From: Cantharellus purpuraceus
Lineage: Eukaryota; Basidiomycota; Agaricomycetes; Cantharellales; Hydnaceae
Assembly (NCBI GenBank): GCA_025174535.1
Contig: JALBUN010000003.1
Coordinates: forward strand, 434,001-498,000
Reading direction: 5' to 3'
DNA: 64,000 nucleotides
Shown in pieces: positions 26,192 through 37,664 of this stretch. Numbering within the stretch: position 1 is the first letter of the stretch; each line of letters starts with the position of its first letter. The notes below the pieces were generated by a model. It searched no databases and had not been told where the DNA came from. It saw nothing but the letters and a program-made list of their open reading frames with translations. Made by a program: the position numbers and the translations under genes.

Positions 26192-27570
26192 TTAAATGTA
26201 CACACCCCGATCAATATACATTCCATCATCATCGTCCTCGTCTTCGTCATCGTCCTCGTTCCCTTCTGCATCCGCTCCCCACTTCTCAAAGCCAGGACGA
26301 TTGGGGTCGACACTAAGATCGCGCATGAACCGGCTGAGCGACTCCTGCTTTTTTGCAGCGAGAGATGCTTCCTGAGCGCGTAATGTAGATATAGTTAGCA
26401 TTTGTTGGGAAATAAGAGCGGATATGAGAACTCGCACCCGCTGCTTGGTTACACGTTCCATCTCAGGCACGTATACACTTGAAAGAAACAACAATCAAAA
26501 TATAGCAAGAGTAAGGAAACACAAGACGCGACGCACGTCTCGTACTCAACTCCCGCTGCCTCAACGGCCTCTAAGAACTCCGTGAATCCCGCGCCCGTGA
26601 ATGACGATACCATCACAGTCTAAATGATTAGTAATCTGTACACGTGGTCTTCAAAATATACGCACCTTTAAGTCCTTATAGAACTCATCAAGCACCAAAC
26701 TCATTGAATGCATTAAACTCCCCATATAGCCCCCCTCCTCCCCTTCCGCTTCCCTCTCCTCCTCCAGAGCCTCTTGGAATTTTTCGAAGTCCCTGATCCA
26801 TCCCTCCATCTTTTCCGCCTCTTCATCGCCAACAACATCCACCTTGTTAAAGACGACCACGAGAGGTAATTGCATCTTGTACAGGATCGAGCACGCGTAA
26901 AGCATATTAGACATGAAAGTGGCGGGACGCGTGCTGCGTGGTGCGTCAAGAATGTAGGCGATGATAGTTGGGTAAGATCGTGCCAGCAGCGTCGTTATAA
27001 TGGACCCAGACGCTGACCATGTAAAGATTTCAATTTGGCCTGGAGTGTCAAGAATAATGAAGCTATCGGGACGGATCATCAGAGGTTTCAATGGGGGAGA
27101 GGACGTACATACTCGAGTGAATCGGCACGTTTCTCAACGAGATCAAGAACTTGGTCGAATTTCGTGGTGAAGAGGTTCAGCGCAGTCAGAATACCTCCGT
27201 TCGGGCCCAGATTATACCTTGCATGTATACATTAGTATAATATGCAATTTACCCCCAGCCACTCCACCGCTCACTGCTTCATGACTTCTTTGTAATCCAC
27301 AGTGTCTCTAATATCAATGTTCGCCTCAAACGGTGCATTGGTAACTGCAGGGTCAAGGTTGATGATGTAAGGAGGTTTTGGAAGAGGTTTGGTGGGGTCC
27401 GAGGTAGATGTGAGAGGAGACTGAGAAGCGGAAGGATTGGCGAGAGTATGGACATGCGAGTTGAGCCGCTGCACGAAGGTGGTCTTCCCAGATCCCGCCA
27501 TGCCTATGGTGATGATAACTGTGGGCTTTTTCTTTGAAGTTGAGGCGTGGCTTGATGATGTAGAGGCCAT
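26192..27570 (-). CDS. NPA3: GPN-loop GTPase 1 (RNA polymerase II assembly factor)
   Basis: GPN1/Npa3 is a homodimeric GTPase that helps assemble RNA polymerase II and bring it into the nucleus. Six exons are visible. The P-loop is [14 protein letters not shown], then [20 protein letters not shown], the hallmark Gly-Pro-Asn loop in YNLGPNGGI (exon 2), the G3 motif [16 protein letters not shown], and the NKVD guanine-specificity motif in [10 protein letters not shown]. The C-terminus has [18 protein letters not shown] followed by an acidic Asp/Glu tail, usual for GPN1 and absent from GPN2 and GPN3. The ATG at 27570 starts ten-odd residues before the P-loop region, as in other fungi. A longer in-frame start at 27699 would overlap the ISM1 coding start and is less likely. 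The gene shares a 94-bp divergent promoter with ISM1. Confidence 0.93.
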
Positions 27571-27664
27571 GGTCGACGGAGGAGGCGACCAGGACGCAAT
27601 GTCGATAAGCGCTGGCGCGTCATCTACTGCGGCAAATCGTCTTTTATATTGGCGCCCGTGCAGG
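27571..27664. promoter_or_regulatory. divergent promoter of GPN1 and ISM1
   Basis: Only 94 bp separate the two chosen start codons (27570 on the minus strand, 27665 on the plus strand). Transcription of both genes must start within or beyond this gap, so the two 5' UTRs may overlap. No TATA box is evident. Confidence 0.6.
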
Positions 27665-30600
27665 ATGCGCAAAAGACTGCAGCGGCTAGACACCAGCATT
27701 TATTGTTCACTCCGTCAAGTATCAACTGCATCAGACAAGGCGTATGCAGCAACGCTTCTTCTCCCAAAAACACCCTTTCCCATTCGCGCCGACCCGTCCA
27801 CCCGTGAGGCTCCTTTTCGCAAACGGACATCAGAAGAGCTGTACAAGTGGCAGGTGATCCATTGTTGCCCTGCTAGTGATTCCACGCGTCTTATAGTTAC
27901 TTATTTCAGTGGGAAAATGCTAAAGGGCCTCTTTTTGTTTTGCATGACGGTCCACCTTATGCCAACGGCAGCCTGCATATGGGTACGTGACAAACAATAC
28001 ACCTTCTGCCTTTCATTGACGCCAGTGAAAGGCCATGCATTAAATAAGATATTGAAGGATATCATCAACCGATTTCATGTTTTAATTGGCCATCGAGTGC
28101 AGTGAGATTCTCGTTCAATCATATATTTCACGCGCTTGTCTCATTTTTATGCAGCTATGTCCCCGGATGGGACTGTCATGGGTTACCTATTGAGAACAAA
28201 GCGCTCAAAGAACTTGGTGTGATTGGGATTCTACATAGTCCTATCCCTCACACCATTAATTAAGACCATTTGTCCAGGCTAGCCACCGCTCTCTGCCCCC
28301 GTCTCAAATTCGTACATTGGCCCGACAGACGGCGAATCATGAAATCACTGTTCAAAAGACAGAGTTTCGAAAGTTGGGCATCATGGCCGATTGGACCAGT
28401 GACCGTGGATCTTATCGTACAATGGGTCAGCACACCCAACCGCAGGTAATATAATTGGTAACCGTACTCCTTATCAGACCATGATTTTGAAATACGACAA
28501 CTCCGCGTTTTCAAAAGTCTTGTCGAAAACGGTATACTTACGTATCACAATCTTAGCCATGGTTGACGCTTGAGTTTACCAGGTCTCATTTATCGTCACT
28601 ATCGTCCAGTATACTACTCGCCATCATCACGTTCTGCACTTGCAGAGGCCGAACTCATTTACGTAGACAATCATACGTCGCGATGTGTGTACGTTACGTA
28701 CGAGTGCAGGCTAGATGGTATGAGCGACCACTTCCGGGAGGTTATCGCTCCACATAGCTCTGATCTCGTGGTTAACCTACTTGTGTGGACAACCACACCC
28801 TGGACACTCCCAACAAATATGGTGAGTCAGCTGCTTTGTTCCTCGGCCAACGTCATGTCAATTCTGGCTGCAGGGCATCGCCATTCATTCTGACCTAGAT
28901 TACTCCGTCGTGAAGAAGAATGATACTGGAGAACTTTTCATTGTTGGCCGAGATCGCCTCCCATCGTTGCATAGCATTCTGGGAGATACCACTGATCTAT
29001 ACCATCTAAAAGGTTAGTCGTCCTCTTACTGTGCCATTTTGCAGTTCTGATGTAAGGTAATTGTCACAAGGCTGCGACCTACTACGCTCCCGGTACACTG
29101 CCCTTTTTCAAATGCGTGGCAGTCCTTACGAATCGCTTCCCGTGATACATGCCGCCCATGTAAATTCTTTTTCTGGTACTGGGCTGGTACACTGTGCTCC
29201 GGCACATGGTGCAGAGGACTATCATGCCTTTCTAGAGAACCTTTTTTCTGGAAAAAGTAGGAAAAATGGTGATGTAGGTGCAGGACTCCTGTGCCTTGTG
29301 GGACTGGAGGGTACATTCGCCGCAGAAGCCGTCAAGAATGCAAGCTGGCTATCTGAGAGCGTGGGGACACGTTTGACTGGCAAGAAGGTATTGACTGACG
29401 GTAACACCGAAGTCATCGATATTCTCAAAGAGTCCGGGAGGCTCCTCAAAGAAGAACAAATTAAACATCGATACCCTTATGACTGGAAAACGCACACGCC
29501 AGTGATTGTTACGTGAGTGCTCTCGAAGTCACTTTTCAACGAGCAACTTTGGTTATGTGAGACGGCTTCTAGCGCCACCTCGCAATGGTTTGCAGACTTG
29601 ACTCACGTCAAGACGGTGGCCCTGAACATGCTCCAGACGGTCAAATTCTTTCCTGAAAACAGTGAGTCCTCGATTGAGTACGTGCATCTACGCCTCATAC
29701 CTTCCTAGCTCGAAATCGTTTGGAAGCATTTGTACGAAATCGTTCCGAGTGGTGCATCTCCCGTCAACGCCCATGGGGTGTTCCCATCCCTGCTCTGTAC
29801 AACGATGCGACCGGTGAGGCTGTGATGACGCCTGACACGCTCGAATATATTATACGAGTCCTAGAACGAGATGGAATCGAACACTGGTGGAATGGCCCTG
29901 TCGACGATTTCATAAGCCCCCGATTAAAGGAAGAGCATGGCCATGCGTCCTGGACAAAGAGCGACGACACGATGGATGTCTGGTTCGACAGTGGGACATC
30001 GTGGATGGGTTTGGCCGAGTCTCTTCCGCCCAGAAGTGTGAATGGAGCACCAAAGTCGAGGGCTATCGCAGATATCTATCTAGAAGGCTCCGACCAACAT
30101 AGAGGTTGGTTCCAGTCGTCATTGCTCACCGCTGTCGGCTTTTCAGCCAAACGGCACGGAAAGCAAATCGATGCTTTGGATGATAGGTATTCCATCCAGC
30201 CTTATGGAACGATTATTACCCACGGATTTGTTCTGGATCAAGAGGGAAGAAAGATGAGTAAGTCGCTTGGAAACGTGATCAGTCCAATGACCATTGTTGA
30301 AGGCGGGAATGTACGTGGGCACGTCTATTGACTCCGGATATCCCATGTCAACGGTGCGTTTTCTAGAATGACAAAACGGAGCCAGCGCATGGAGCAGATG
30401 CATTGCGCCTCTGGGCAGCGACTGTGGATTATGGGCGCGATACCATGATTGGTCCTATCGTAATTCGGAAGACTGTGGAATCTCTCAGGAAAATTAGAAA
30501 CTCTGCCCGCTTCATGCTTGGGAACCTGCCCCAGTCTTCTAACCTTGACTCGAAGCCACTCATCCATGAAATGAGCCTTGTGAGTTATAATCCTACATAA

Positions 30601-31750
30601 CTGATTTAACTGATAGGGCATCTCTTGGTTCAAGATGGACCGGTATATGATGTTTGAGCTCTACCAACTTGAAAAATCATGCAAGGATGCTTATGCAGGC
30701 TATCGGTTTGCCCAAGGTACGGATGATCCCTGAAAGTCTAATCTAGTGCACACTCTGATTTGTCACTCCCTCGCAGTGGTCTCTACCTTAGATCGTTTTG
30801 CAAAAGTTACTCTGTCATCTTTTTATCTAGACATTACCAAAGATATTTTATACGCTGACTCTATAGAGTCCCCACAACGAAGGAGTGTCACTTGGGTGAT
30901 GAACGAGGTTTGCTTCCTTCTCATCATTCTCGTCAGTAATGACATTCATCTGTATTAGATTCTTCATACGATGAAGATGGTCATGGCTCCCATCTTGCCT
31001 CATCTAGCCGAAGAGATTGACGATGCGTCCCGCGGTTTAAGTAAGTCCACGGCAGAAAATCAACCTTCTGTGTTCTCTGAAGGGTGGCGATCAGTGGTAG
31101 GCAAAATATATTAAACATTTGCCTGTCTTTCGTTTATGAGTATCGTTTCAGGGAGAGAAATGGAATGATTCGAAAATCGAACAAGATATGAAACAACTTC
31201 TTGCTGTCAGAGAGACCGTAATGTTATTGCTTGAGCAGGCGCGTATCGACAAGTATGTAGCTCTTCAAATTGCTGATAATTTTTGCCTAATGTGTTCTTT
31301 CAGGCTAATCAGGAGCTCTTTGGAAGCCAGCGTAGATATCATCATTCCAGGCGACTTGTGCTCCTTTAACGATGTGGAACCTGAGCTTCTCAAAATCCTC
31401 CAAGAGCAAGGTGAAATATCTAGTTGGTTACTCGCTGTTGTCTTTACTGACGCACTGCCCAAGAATCAATTCTTAATACCCTGTTCATTGTGTCGGAGGT
31501 GACAATAATTGACGAAGGCAGCTTGGGGGTTGATGCTCCGAAGTGGTCGCGCTCGATGACTATGGAACTTGAAGGTAAATCTCTGTTATAAGATACACCC
31601 CGAATAAAATACTAACTCCGTAAAGGACACGGTGAAATGATCAACATTCGCGTACGGCCCTCTAGTGAACACAAATGCCCTCGTTGTTGGAATTACTCCC
31701 GTAAGGAAGAGGCGACTTTGTGTGATAGGTGCACCCGGGTCTTGCAATAG
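27665..31750 (+). CDS. ISM1: mitochondrial isoleucyl-tRNA synthetase
   Basis: This class I synthetase charges mitochondrial tRNA-Ile. I place about 18 introns, all GT-AG. The N-terminus [20 protein letters not shown] is rich in Arg and Ser and acid-free at first, as in a mitochondrial presequence. The catalytic HIGH region is [16 protein letters not shown], preceded by [11 protein letters not shown]. Then come [13 protein letters not shown], the editing domain ([11 protein letters not shown], then [16 protein letters not shown]), [40 protein letters not shown] and the KMSKS loop [10 protein letters not shown]. The C-terminus has a four-cysteine zinc site, CPRCWNYSR...CDRC, as in bacterial-type enzymes and not in the cytosolic one. 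The stop is at 31748-31750. It is divergent from GPN1. Confidence 0.95.
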
Positions 31751-32226
31751 ACAGGCACTTATGGATGGCCAGGAGAATATCTGAAGGAATTTTTAGCTTT
31801 TAACTTGTATTTGAAGATAACCTAAACAATATGCTTTTAAATACCGCCTCATCAAATAAATTGCTTGCTAGGTTGCTTTCGAATGACTTATAACCGTTTC
31901 ATCTCTGACATGAATCCCTCACAGGCTTGTTCGGACGCCTGCTGACTCTGAAAGTAAAAGGAAAGTCTTTTGCAGCACTCCTGAGGTTATAATTATCTCT
32001 TGACGGAAGTCTACCACAAAAGCTTGAGTACAGCAAGGATAGCGCTTAGCACCGTCCCCGTGATGCTTGGGTTGTCCGGCCACTCAAAATTCAAATACAA
32101 CCGGAGCTCAGTCCGATTGAAAACTGTGGTTCAGAAGTTTTTGACAATACTAAATCTTGACATGTACTCTTCAGATAGACAAGTTCTGGTAACCGAATGT
32201 CTAGGAACCAGTCACATTCGGAGCTT
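31751..32226. other. intergenic, no gene seen
   Basis: This is the 3' flank of two convergent genes (ISM1 and the secreted protein at 32227). Confidence 0.5.
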
Positions 32227-33060
32227 TTAAGAGTGACCAGCGCTGAAGAACATGACTTCAATTTTCTTTCTGGGTGAGCCAAGCTAAACCTAAGGGTACG
32301 CACCCAACAGACCAAGAGCCATCTGTGGCGGAACAGAGGCCCCGAGAAGAGAATGGCTGGACAGGAGGGAAGCAGGCTGATGCTGCCTCAGAGGCCTGGT
32401 TAATCTGTATAGAAGTTTAATACGAGGCCTGAGAGTCGATTATAATTACTTACTAGGTCGGACCAGCAGTACTCAAGTGGCTTATAACCGTTATTCTGGA
32501 ACGAGTAGGTGCAGGTACCAAAGGTCACTGCTGTGATGTAGCCGGGTTCTACTCTCAAAGGAGACACATGGCTCTCGAGTATTTGGACCGCATCCTTGAT
32601 CATCTGGCAGTCCTCGCTAGTGGGAGGGAGGACGCCATCGACATCATCGCAGCTGAGGGTGCCTGGTCAAGTTATACAAGACAAATTAAAGGCCAAGGAA
32701 TGTCTATGAAGGCACAGGCATCATACAGAGTTGACCGCAAACGTTTACAGAAGCCGCCTGTGGCAGTCTCTCCGAGCATAAGTCCGGGACACCGCAGAGT
32801 GATGAGAGAGAACGACGCTTATTAGATTCGGAGGCGCATGAATGGCTGGTATATTCGAGACGACCCCCCCCGACATCGATGGTGGTGCTTGTTACGAGTT
32901 TGGAGTCTGCGCAGTGATGAATTGCTGGCAGTGCAGGGATATGGTGAGTGATCAATGCATACGAATACCAATGAAACTAACCAAAATCGTCATGCACAGC
33001 GGCAGCATATCCGAGCCCGGTGGCGCTCACGAGGGTGAAAAACTTCCCGAAGGAAAACAT
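32227..33060 (-). CDS. small secreted cysteine-rich protein, paralogue 1
   Basis: Five exons (32982-33060, 32727-32924, 32454-32662, 32304-32395 and 32227-32242) join to 197 residues. A signal-peptide-like start (MFSFGKFFTLVSATGLGYAA) is followed by repeated cysteine positions: LVTSTTIDVGG...HSC, VNVCGQLC, LPPTSEDCQMIKDA, VTFGTCTYSFQN, LEYCWSDL, ACFPPVQPF, GLCSATDGSWSVG and a last 16-nt exon giving AGHS. The block TxTFGTC-Y-F-N-EYCW is common to secreted proteins of unknown function in agaricomycetes. The gene is a tandem relative of the one at 34883-35675, and intron positions and phases match one for one. All four introns are GT-AG. Function is unknown; extracellular location is inferred from the leader and the cysteines. 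Confidence 0.78.
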
Positions 33061-34882
33061 TGTGGGGTACAAAACAGTAGAAATGTGAGACGTGGGGCGT
33101 ACTACAAAGCACCTTCAGCAAGGCCAAAGGAATTTGACCCTTTTATTTATCTCCTAGCGGACGAGCTCTCAGAATCAGGGCTTGGCAGAAATTTGCGAAG
33201 GAACCATTGTTAGCAAATGAGCTGCTATTCTAGAGTTCGTAGCGCCCATGGCAAGTGTCGTATCAGCTGTACGTGATTCTGTTGACTTCAATGAAGGTTC
33301 AAAACATGAGCTCAACAATAATTCCCAGTGACGTGTCTTGGAATTGGTCCTACGTCTCCTGTCAAGATCTGGTCCAACAAGTTATGCGTAAATCCACCTG
33401 GACACTGATGGTACTCAGTATTTAGAAGTAGAACGAGGCTTATAAAAAGGGCAGAGGACGAAATTTGAGCATCCGATGTTGACAATCATTAGTCACACGT
33501 GGCGTAAGAAAGTTTTCTCTGTTAAAACAACCTTTCGATACCTCCGATGCAGGTTCGCAGAACTTCACACAAGACTCCGCAAGCTTGTAAAACTCCGCTG
33601 TATTCTCATACATCAGTCAGAAGATTTGTTCACCCCCTGGCTTGCTTTTGCCTTTACAACCCTGCAGTCACCCCTAGTTCCCAGCCACTGTGGTGATTGA
33701 AACAACAGGGTACAAGAGGGGCAATATGGTGGCGCTACGCTTTCCTCTTACTAACGTTCCTCTCATCGGACAAAGTCCATGCACAGACGTAACTAGCATT
33801 TGGAAAGATTGATGGTGTTGTCAGCTTGTAGTTTCATATATCATTGCGCACTTCATCTTGTCTGACATGGTGCACAGAGCCGAAAGACAAGACATTGTAG
33901 TACTACATAGGTAACAGAAATTGAAATTGAAAACCCGATCATCGGCATCACTGTAACACACGCCTAAAAGTTACATCGGGTTCCGTTGAAATCGAGACCC
34001 ACGTTCTTACTCACAGAAATCACAGACGTAGCCGAGCTGTGACTATTCCTGCCCTTGGTTTGTCGCTGTTATGGCTGCGGTAATGTAGCAAAACTGTTTG
34101 AATAACACCCCCACATGCCCAAATTGTCGAGTGAACAGCACTTCGAGTACATTGACACAATGATCTGATCTCACCTAGTGGACTGAGTTGCTATACTGGT
34201 AACAATTTGAGGTCGATGTTTGGTGATATTTGAGTGCTCCCGTTCAAGTTCACGTTCTAATTTGAGTATATTGATGTGAGCTGGCCGCACAAGCAGATCT
34301 TCATACCACCGAACAATCGTGAGTTTCATTATCTGCGCTCTACACGGTGACAAGAGTGTTCCGGTGTCATAGCTCATACAGGCGATCATTGTGTACTACT
34401 GTCACCATATGTCAAAAGTCTGTCTCTATCAAGAATTATTTGAGCATGAATTAGAGTGTTCGGGACCCCATTTGCCAGTTCGGGCACCTCTTCTTTGTTG
34501 AGCCCCCTCGGGCTTCCTTCAATATTTCTGATGACTGACTTGCCCTGCAGTGTTCAGAAATTATGCGTCTTCACGTCCCTCGATTTTCAGAACATGTCAG
34601 GTGCAAATTCCGCGGTCGGATTGGACACTGGCACTTGGCTGATCCAGGTAGAATTGATGGCACCTGGATAGTGATGTATTGATGTTTGGATCCGACGTGT
34701 TTGCTCTGGATTTTGATATCCAGCCTAGGGTGGGCATAAAAAGACTTAGGGCTTTAATAGACATGGATAACCAATAGCCCTAATCTACAAGAAACCGAGC
34801 CCTTTCAAAGTAAATTTATTAACCACTTATCCCTTCCCACGAGATGCGTGGGCACGGTAACGCATCAATTCCCACGGACGAC
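33061..34882. other. 1.8-kb spacer between the secreted-protein paralogues
   Basis: No gene was recognised. I looked for a third paralogue (the blocks TFGTC and CFPPVQPF) and did not find one. Confidence 0.4.
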
Positions 34883-35675
34883 TTAAGAGTGAGTTGCGCT
34901 GTAATATAGGCATGGTCAGTCCAAGATTCATTGCATAGAAATGATACATACCCGACGGCCCAGGCGCCACCGTAAGCGGTGCATAAGCCTTCCGGGAAGA
35001 AAGGTTGTACCGGGGGGAAGCAAGCTGCTCCAGCGGCGTGGCCCAAAGAACTCTAAAGGGTATCATCATATCATCAAAGAATTGTGAAGACAAAAATTTG
35101 TCTGTACCACATCAGACCAGCAAGCCTCGAGTGCGATGTAACCCGTGTTCTCGAAAAAGTAGCTACAGGTGCCGAAGGTGAGCGTAGTAAGGTGGTTGGG
35201 TTGAATGACGAATGTAGGGGACATCGTTCCTTGGAGAATCACAACCGCGTTCTCGATAGTTTGGCAGTCCTGACTAATGGGAGGGAGGATGCCTGTCCGT
35301 TGGTTGCAACTAGTAGTACCTGACCAAAGCGAGAGGCAGACATGTCAGTAAGGAATAGAATATGCGGAAACAAAGTATATCACAGTTTCCACCACAGACA
35401 TTGAGGGGAGCTTGCCTGCGGAACATAGAGCTAGGGGTGCACGAGTGGGTGGTGTAGAGAATGTCGTGGCCACCAGCGTGAATTGTGGTGCTGCTGACAA
35501 GCTTCGCTCCGGAGCATCGAGTGTGTTCTGGAACACAAGACTAACATGAGCTGAGAGCGTGCGCATGGTGTGTCTAACAGGAATGTAATGGATACTCGCC
35601 TACAGTGGGAACAGAGGCAGAGAATCCAGAAGCGACCAGAGCCGCGAAAGCAAACACTTTCATGAATGATGGCAT
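34883..35675 (-). CDS. small secreted cysteine-rich protein, paralogue 2
   Basis: Five exons (35600-35675, 35384-35527, 35108-35319, 34952-35052 and 34883-34898) join to 182 residues. The leader is MPSFMKVFAFAALVASGFSA. The blocks parallel paralogue 1: LVSSTTIHAGG...HSC, LNVCGGNC, LPPISQDCQTIENA, LTFGTCSYFFEN, LEACWSDV, ACFPPVQPFFPEGLC, GGAWAVG and a 16-nt last exon giving ATHS. Intron 1 (35528-35599) starts GCGAGT, whereas paralogue 1 has GTTAGT at the same place. Only the GC donor restores the frame into HTRCSGAKLVSSTT. Function is unknown. Confidence 0.8.
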
Positions 35676-37042
35676 TGAATAAAATGAAGTGACTTCGAGA
35701 ACGTAGTAGTAATCTGTCGTTATTCGGGACTATGTAAATTCTGGGTTTTATACGTCGCCGGGTCTCCAGAAGTTCCAGACTTCCTGGGGATTTGCAGGCA
35801 ATCAGACAATCCGACACACAGAAGTCAGTTTCTGGTCCCTTACCACATCCTGAGGCACCGGTATTGTAAATGTATTACATGACAGGTTGTCCATGTCCAT
35901 TTCTGATCTGAAGACCAACGGGTCCTGAAAGACGCTTCACTTTTCGATGTTGGCGTCAAACAATTATATCGGCGTGTGGATTCATCGAACACGGTCCACA
36001 CTCATGCACATAGATCTTGTAAAAAATCAGGAAAATCTAGACAAATGCCATGCAGGCGACTGCAATTTGGTGCCTGTTTCAAAGTCATTGACTCACTCCT
36101 TTGACTGCCATGCACATGCTTACCGAGACTACAAGACAGAAGTACGAGCAGAAGAGAAAATAGCTCTGTGTAAAAGCCAGAGTTGGTAATAAAAAACCCA
36201 AGCTAACTTTGGATTATCGCCTTTCACCTGCCAAGTTTTCTGATGTAGGTCAGGCGCGGCGGGTGTTCACGTTACTGTAAAAGGTGCATGTATTGATCTT
36301 TTCGTGCCCGTTCAACAGTAAGAGTGAGTATGCCATGCATTTTCAGTAAAAGCAAGACAATGAAATGACAACTAGTAGTTGTCCGCGAAGACAAGTCAAA
36401 GAAACAATTTCTTGATGACGGGCTGCATATGCTAGTGCATAACTTGCTACAGCTTGCTAGGCGCTGGATGAAATGTTCCAGAAGTGTTCTATGTATAGTG
36501 AATAAAATCTGCGAGAACATAACAAGGTACAGGCAAGCTTTTCAAACTGATTCAGTGTTCCACTGGTATTATTGGCACTACTTTGTTCCTAGAGCCTAGG
36601 GCATCGGCCCCATCATATCATCTTCTGGCAGACAGGTACGGGCATCCCATTCACACACTATTAATGATTCGAGAGCGGTTCTGTCAGGAATGTCTCATGG
36701 GTATATCAAACTCCGTGACATCTGAGGGGTGCCGTCGGTACATAATTGTGACTGTTTGAGGTGCAAGAAAAAGATCTCAAGTTACAGTGAGGTTGACCGA
36801 TGGCCTCTTCCGTCCCTACTAAAATCCAAACTTACGCCCTCTAATGTATTCGTAGTGCTATAGATGAATTACAAAAATGTTTCAACCATCGGTATTACGC
36901 GCAAGCTCCGCTATAACCGTCGCCCCGAGGTGGTGTAGAGGATGACGTTTTCGCCACAATAGGGTCTAGCCTTCTGCAAATTCCAGCCTCTGTTTCTAGC
37001 CTCCCGCTTACCATAAATCATCAACTTCCATCTGCAAAACTC
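35676..37042. other. intergenic, contains a TATA box, no gene seen
   Basis: There are no supported genes. On the minus strand a TATAAAA at about 35746-35752 lies some 70 nt upstream of the secreted-protein start. The open frames at 35947-36189 and 36272-36520 lack motifs. Confidence 0.4.
35746..35752 (-). promoter_or_regulatory. TATA box of secreted paralogue 2
   Basis: Read on the minus strand this is TATAAAA, 71-77 nt before the ATG at 35675. Confidence 0.5.
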
Positions 37043-37393
37043 ATGAGTACATCTAATGTTGGGCCTCACGTAAAAGACCCTGTCGTAACTGCTTATCCGG
37101 GAGGAGCCCCTGACGATGTCGGACGAGTGCGCGAGGGCGACCTAGAAGTAGAATACATGCCAGCCAGTATGTTTCCTTCTAGTTCAGTTGTCACACATTG
37201 AATTAAAGGGAATGCAGGCACTGCTCCAAAGGATCCCAGGACTGGTAAACCGGTGATCGACCCAGCTACGGCTGACAAGATCGTCAGGCCATTGCAGCAG
37301 TGGGCCGCCGACAAGGAAGAAGCGTCTCAGATCTTGGCTTCCGCGGCCGACACCTTGGGAGGTGCGACATCGCAGTCTTTACCATGGTATTAG
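37043..37393 (+). CDS. small hydrophilic protein of unknown function
   Basis: Two exons give about 95 residues. The first starts MSTSNVGPHVKDPVVTAYPG and ends before an intron that begins GTATGT near 37168. The second reads TAPKDPRTGKPVIDPATADK, then IVRPLQQWAADKEEASQILA, and ends SLPWY. There is no signal peptide, no membrane segment and few cysteines. I do not recognise the family. Coding support comes from the clean splice (GTATGT to GCAG), the absence of stops and the evenly polar, well-ordered second exon. Confidence 0.5.
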
Positions 37394-37664
37394 ACAGCCA
37401 ATACAAGGACAATCGTCAGTTGAGCAGCATCACAACGGAAGGCCGAGTCGCAAGAGAGAAGGCGAAGGCACAACACAGTTTGGGCCACAAGGAGGGTCAA
37501 TATTGGGCTCCTAAGACAGCTGAGGGAAACATGTTGTCAGAATGCTGAAGGTGACTAAAATTCTACACACTGGTTTTACGAGAACAAATGCAATTGAAAT
37601 TCAATATCAGCTGCGCAGGTGATGGGATTATTGGCTGTGCAATATGACGTGTGAAAAGTGCCTT

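Noticed and set aside
27437..28105. 222-codon plus-strand frame as one unspliced gene
   Set aside because: It begins antisense to GPN1 and then runs through ISM1 exons and introns; the spliced ISM1 model explains the coding part.
33061..34882. A third secreted-protein paralogue between the two copies
   Set aside because: None of the cysteine blocks (TFGTC, CW, CFPPVQPF) occurs in any frame that I read.
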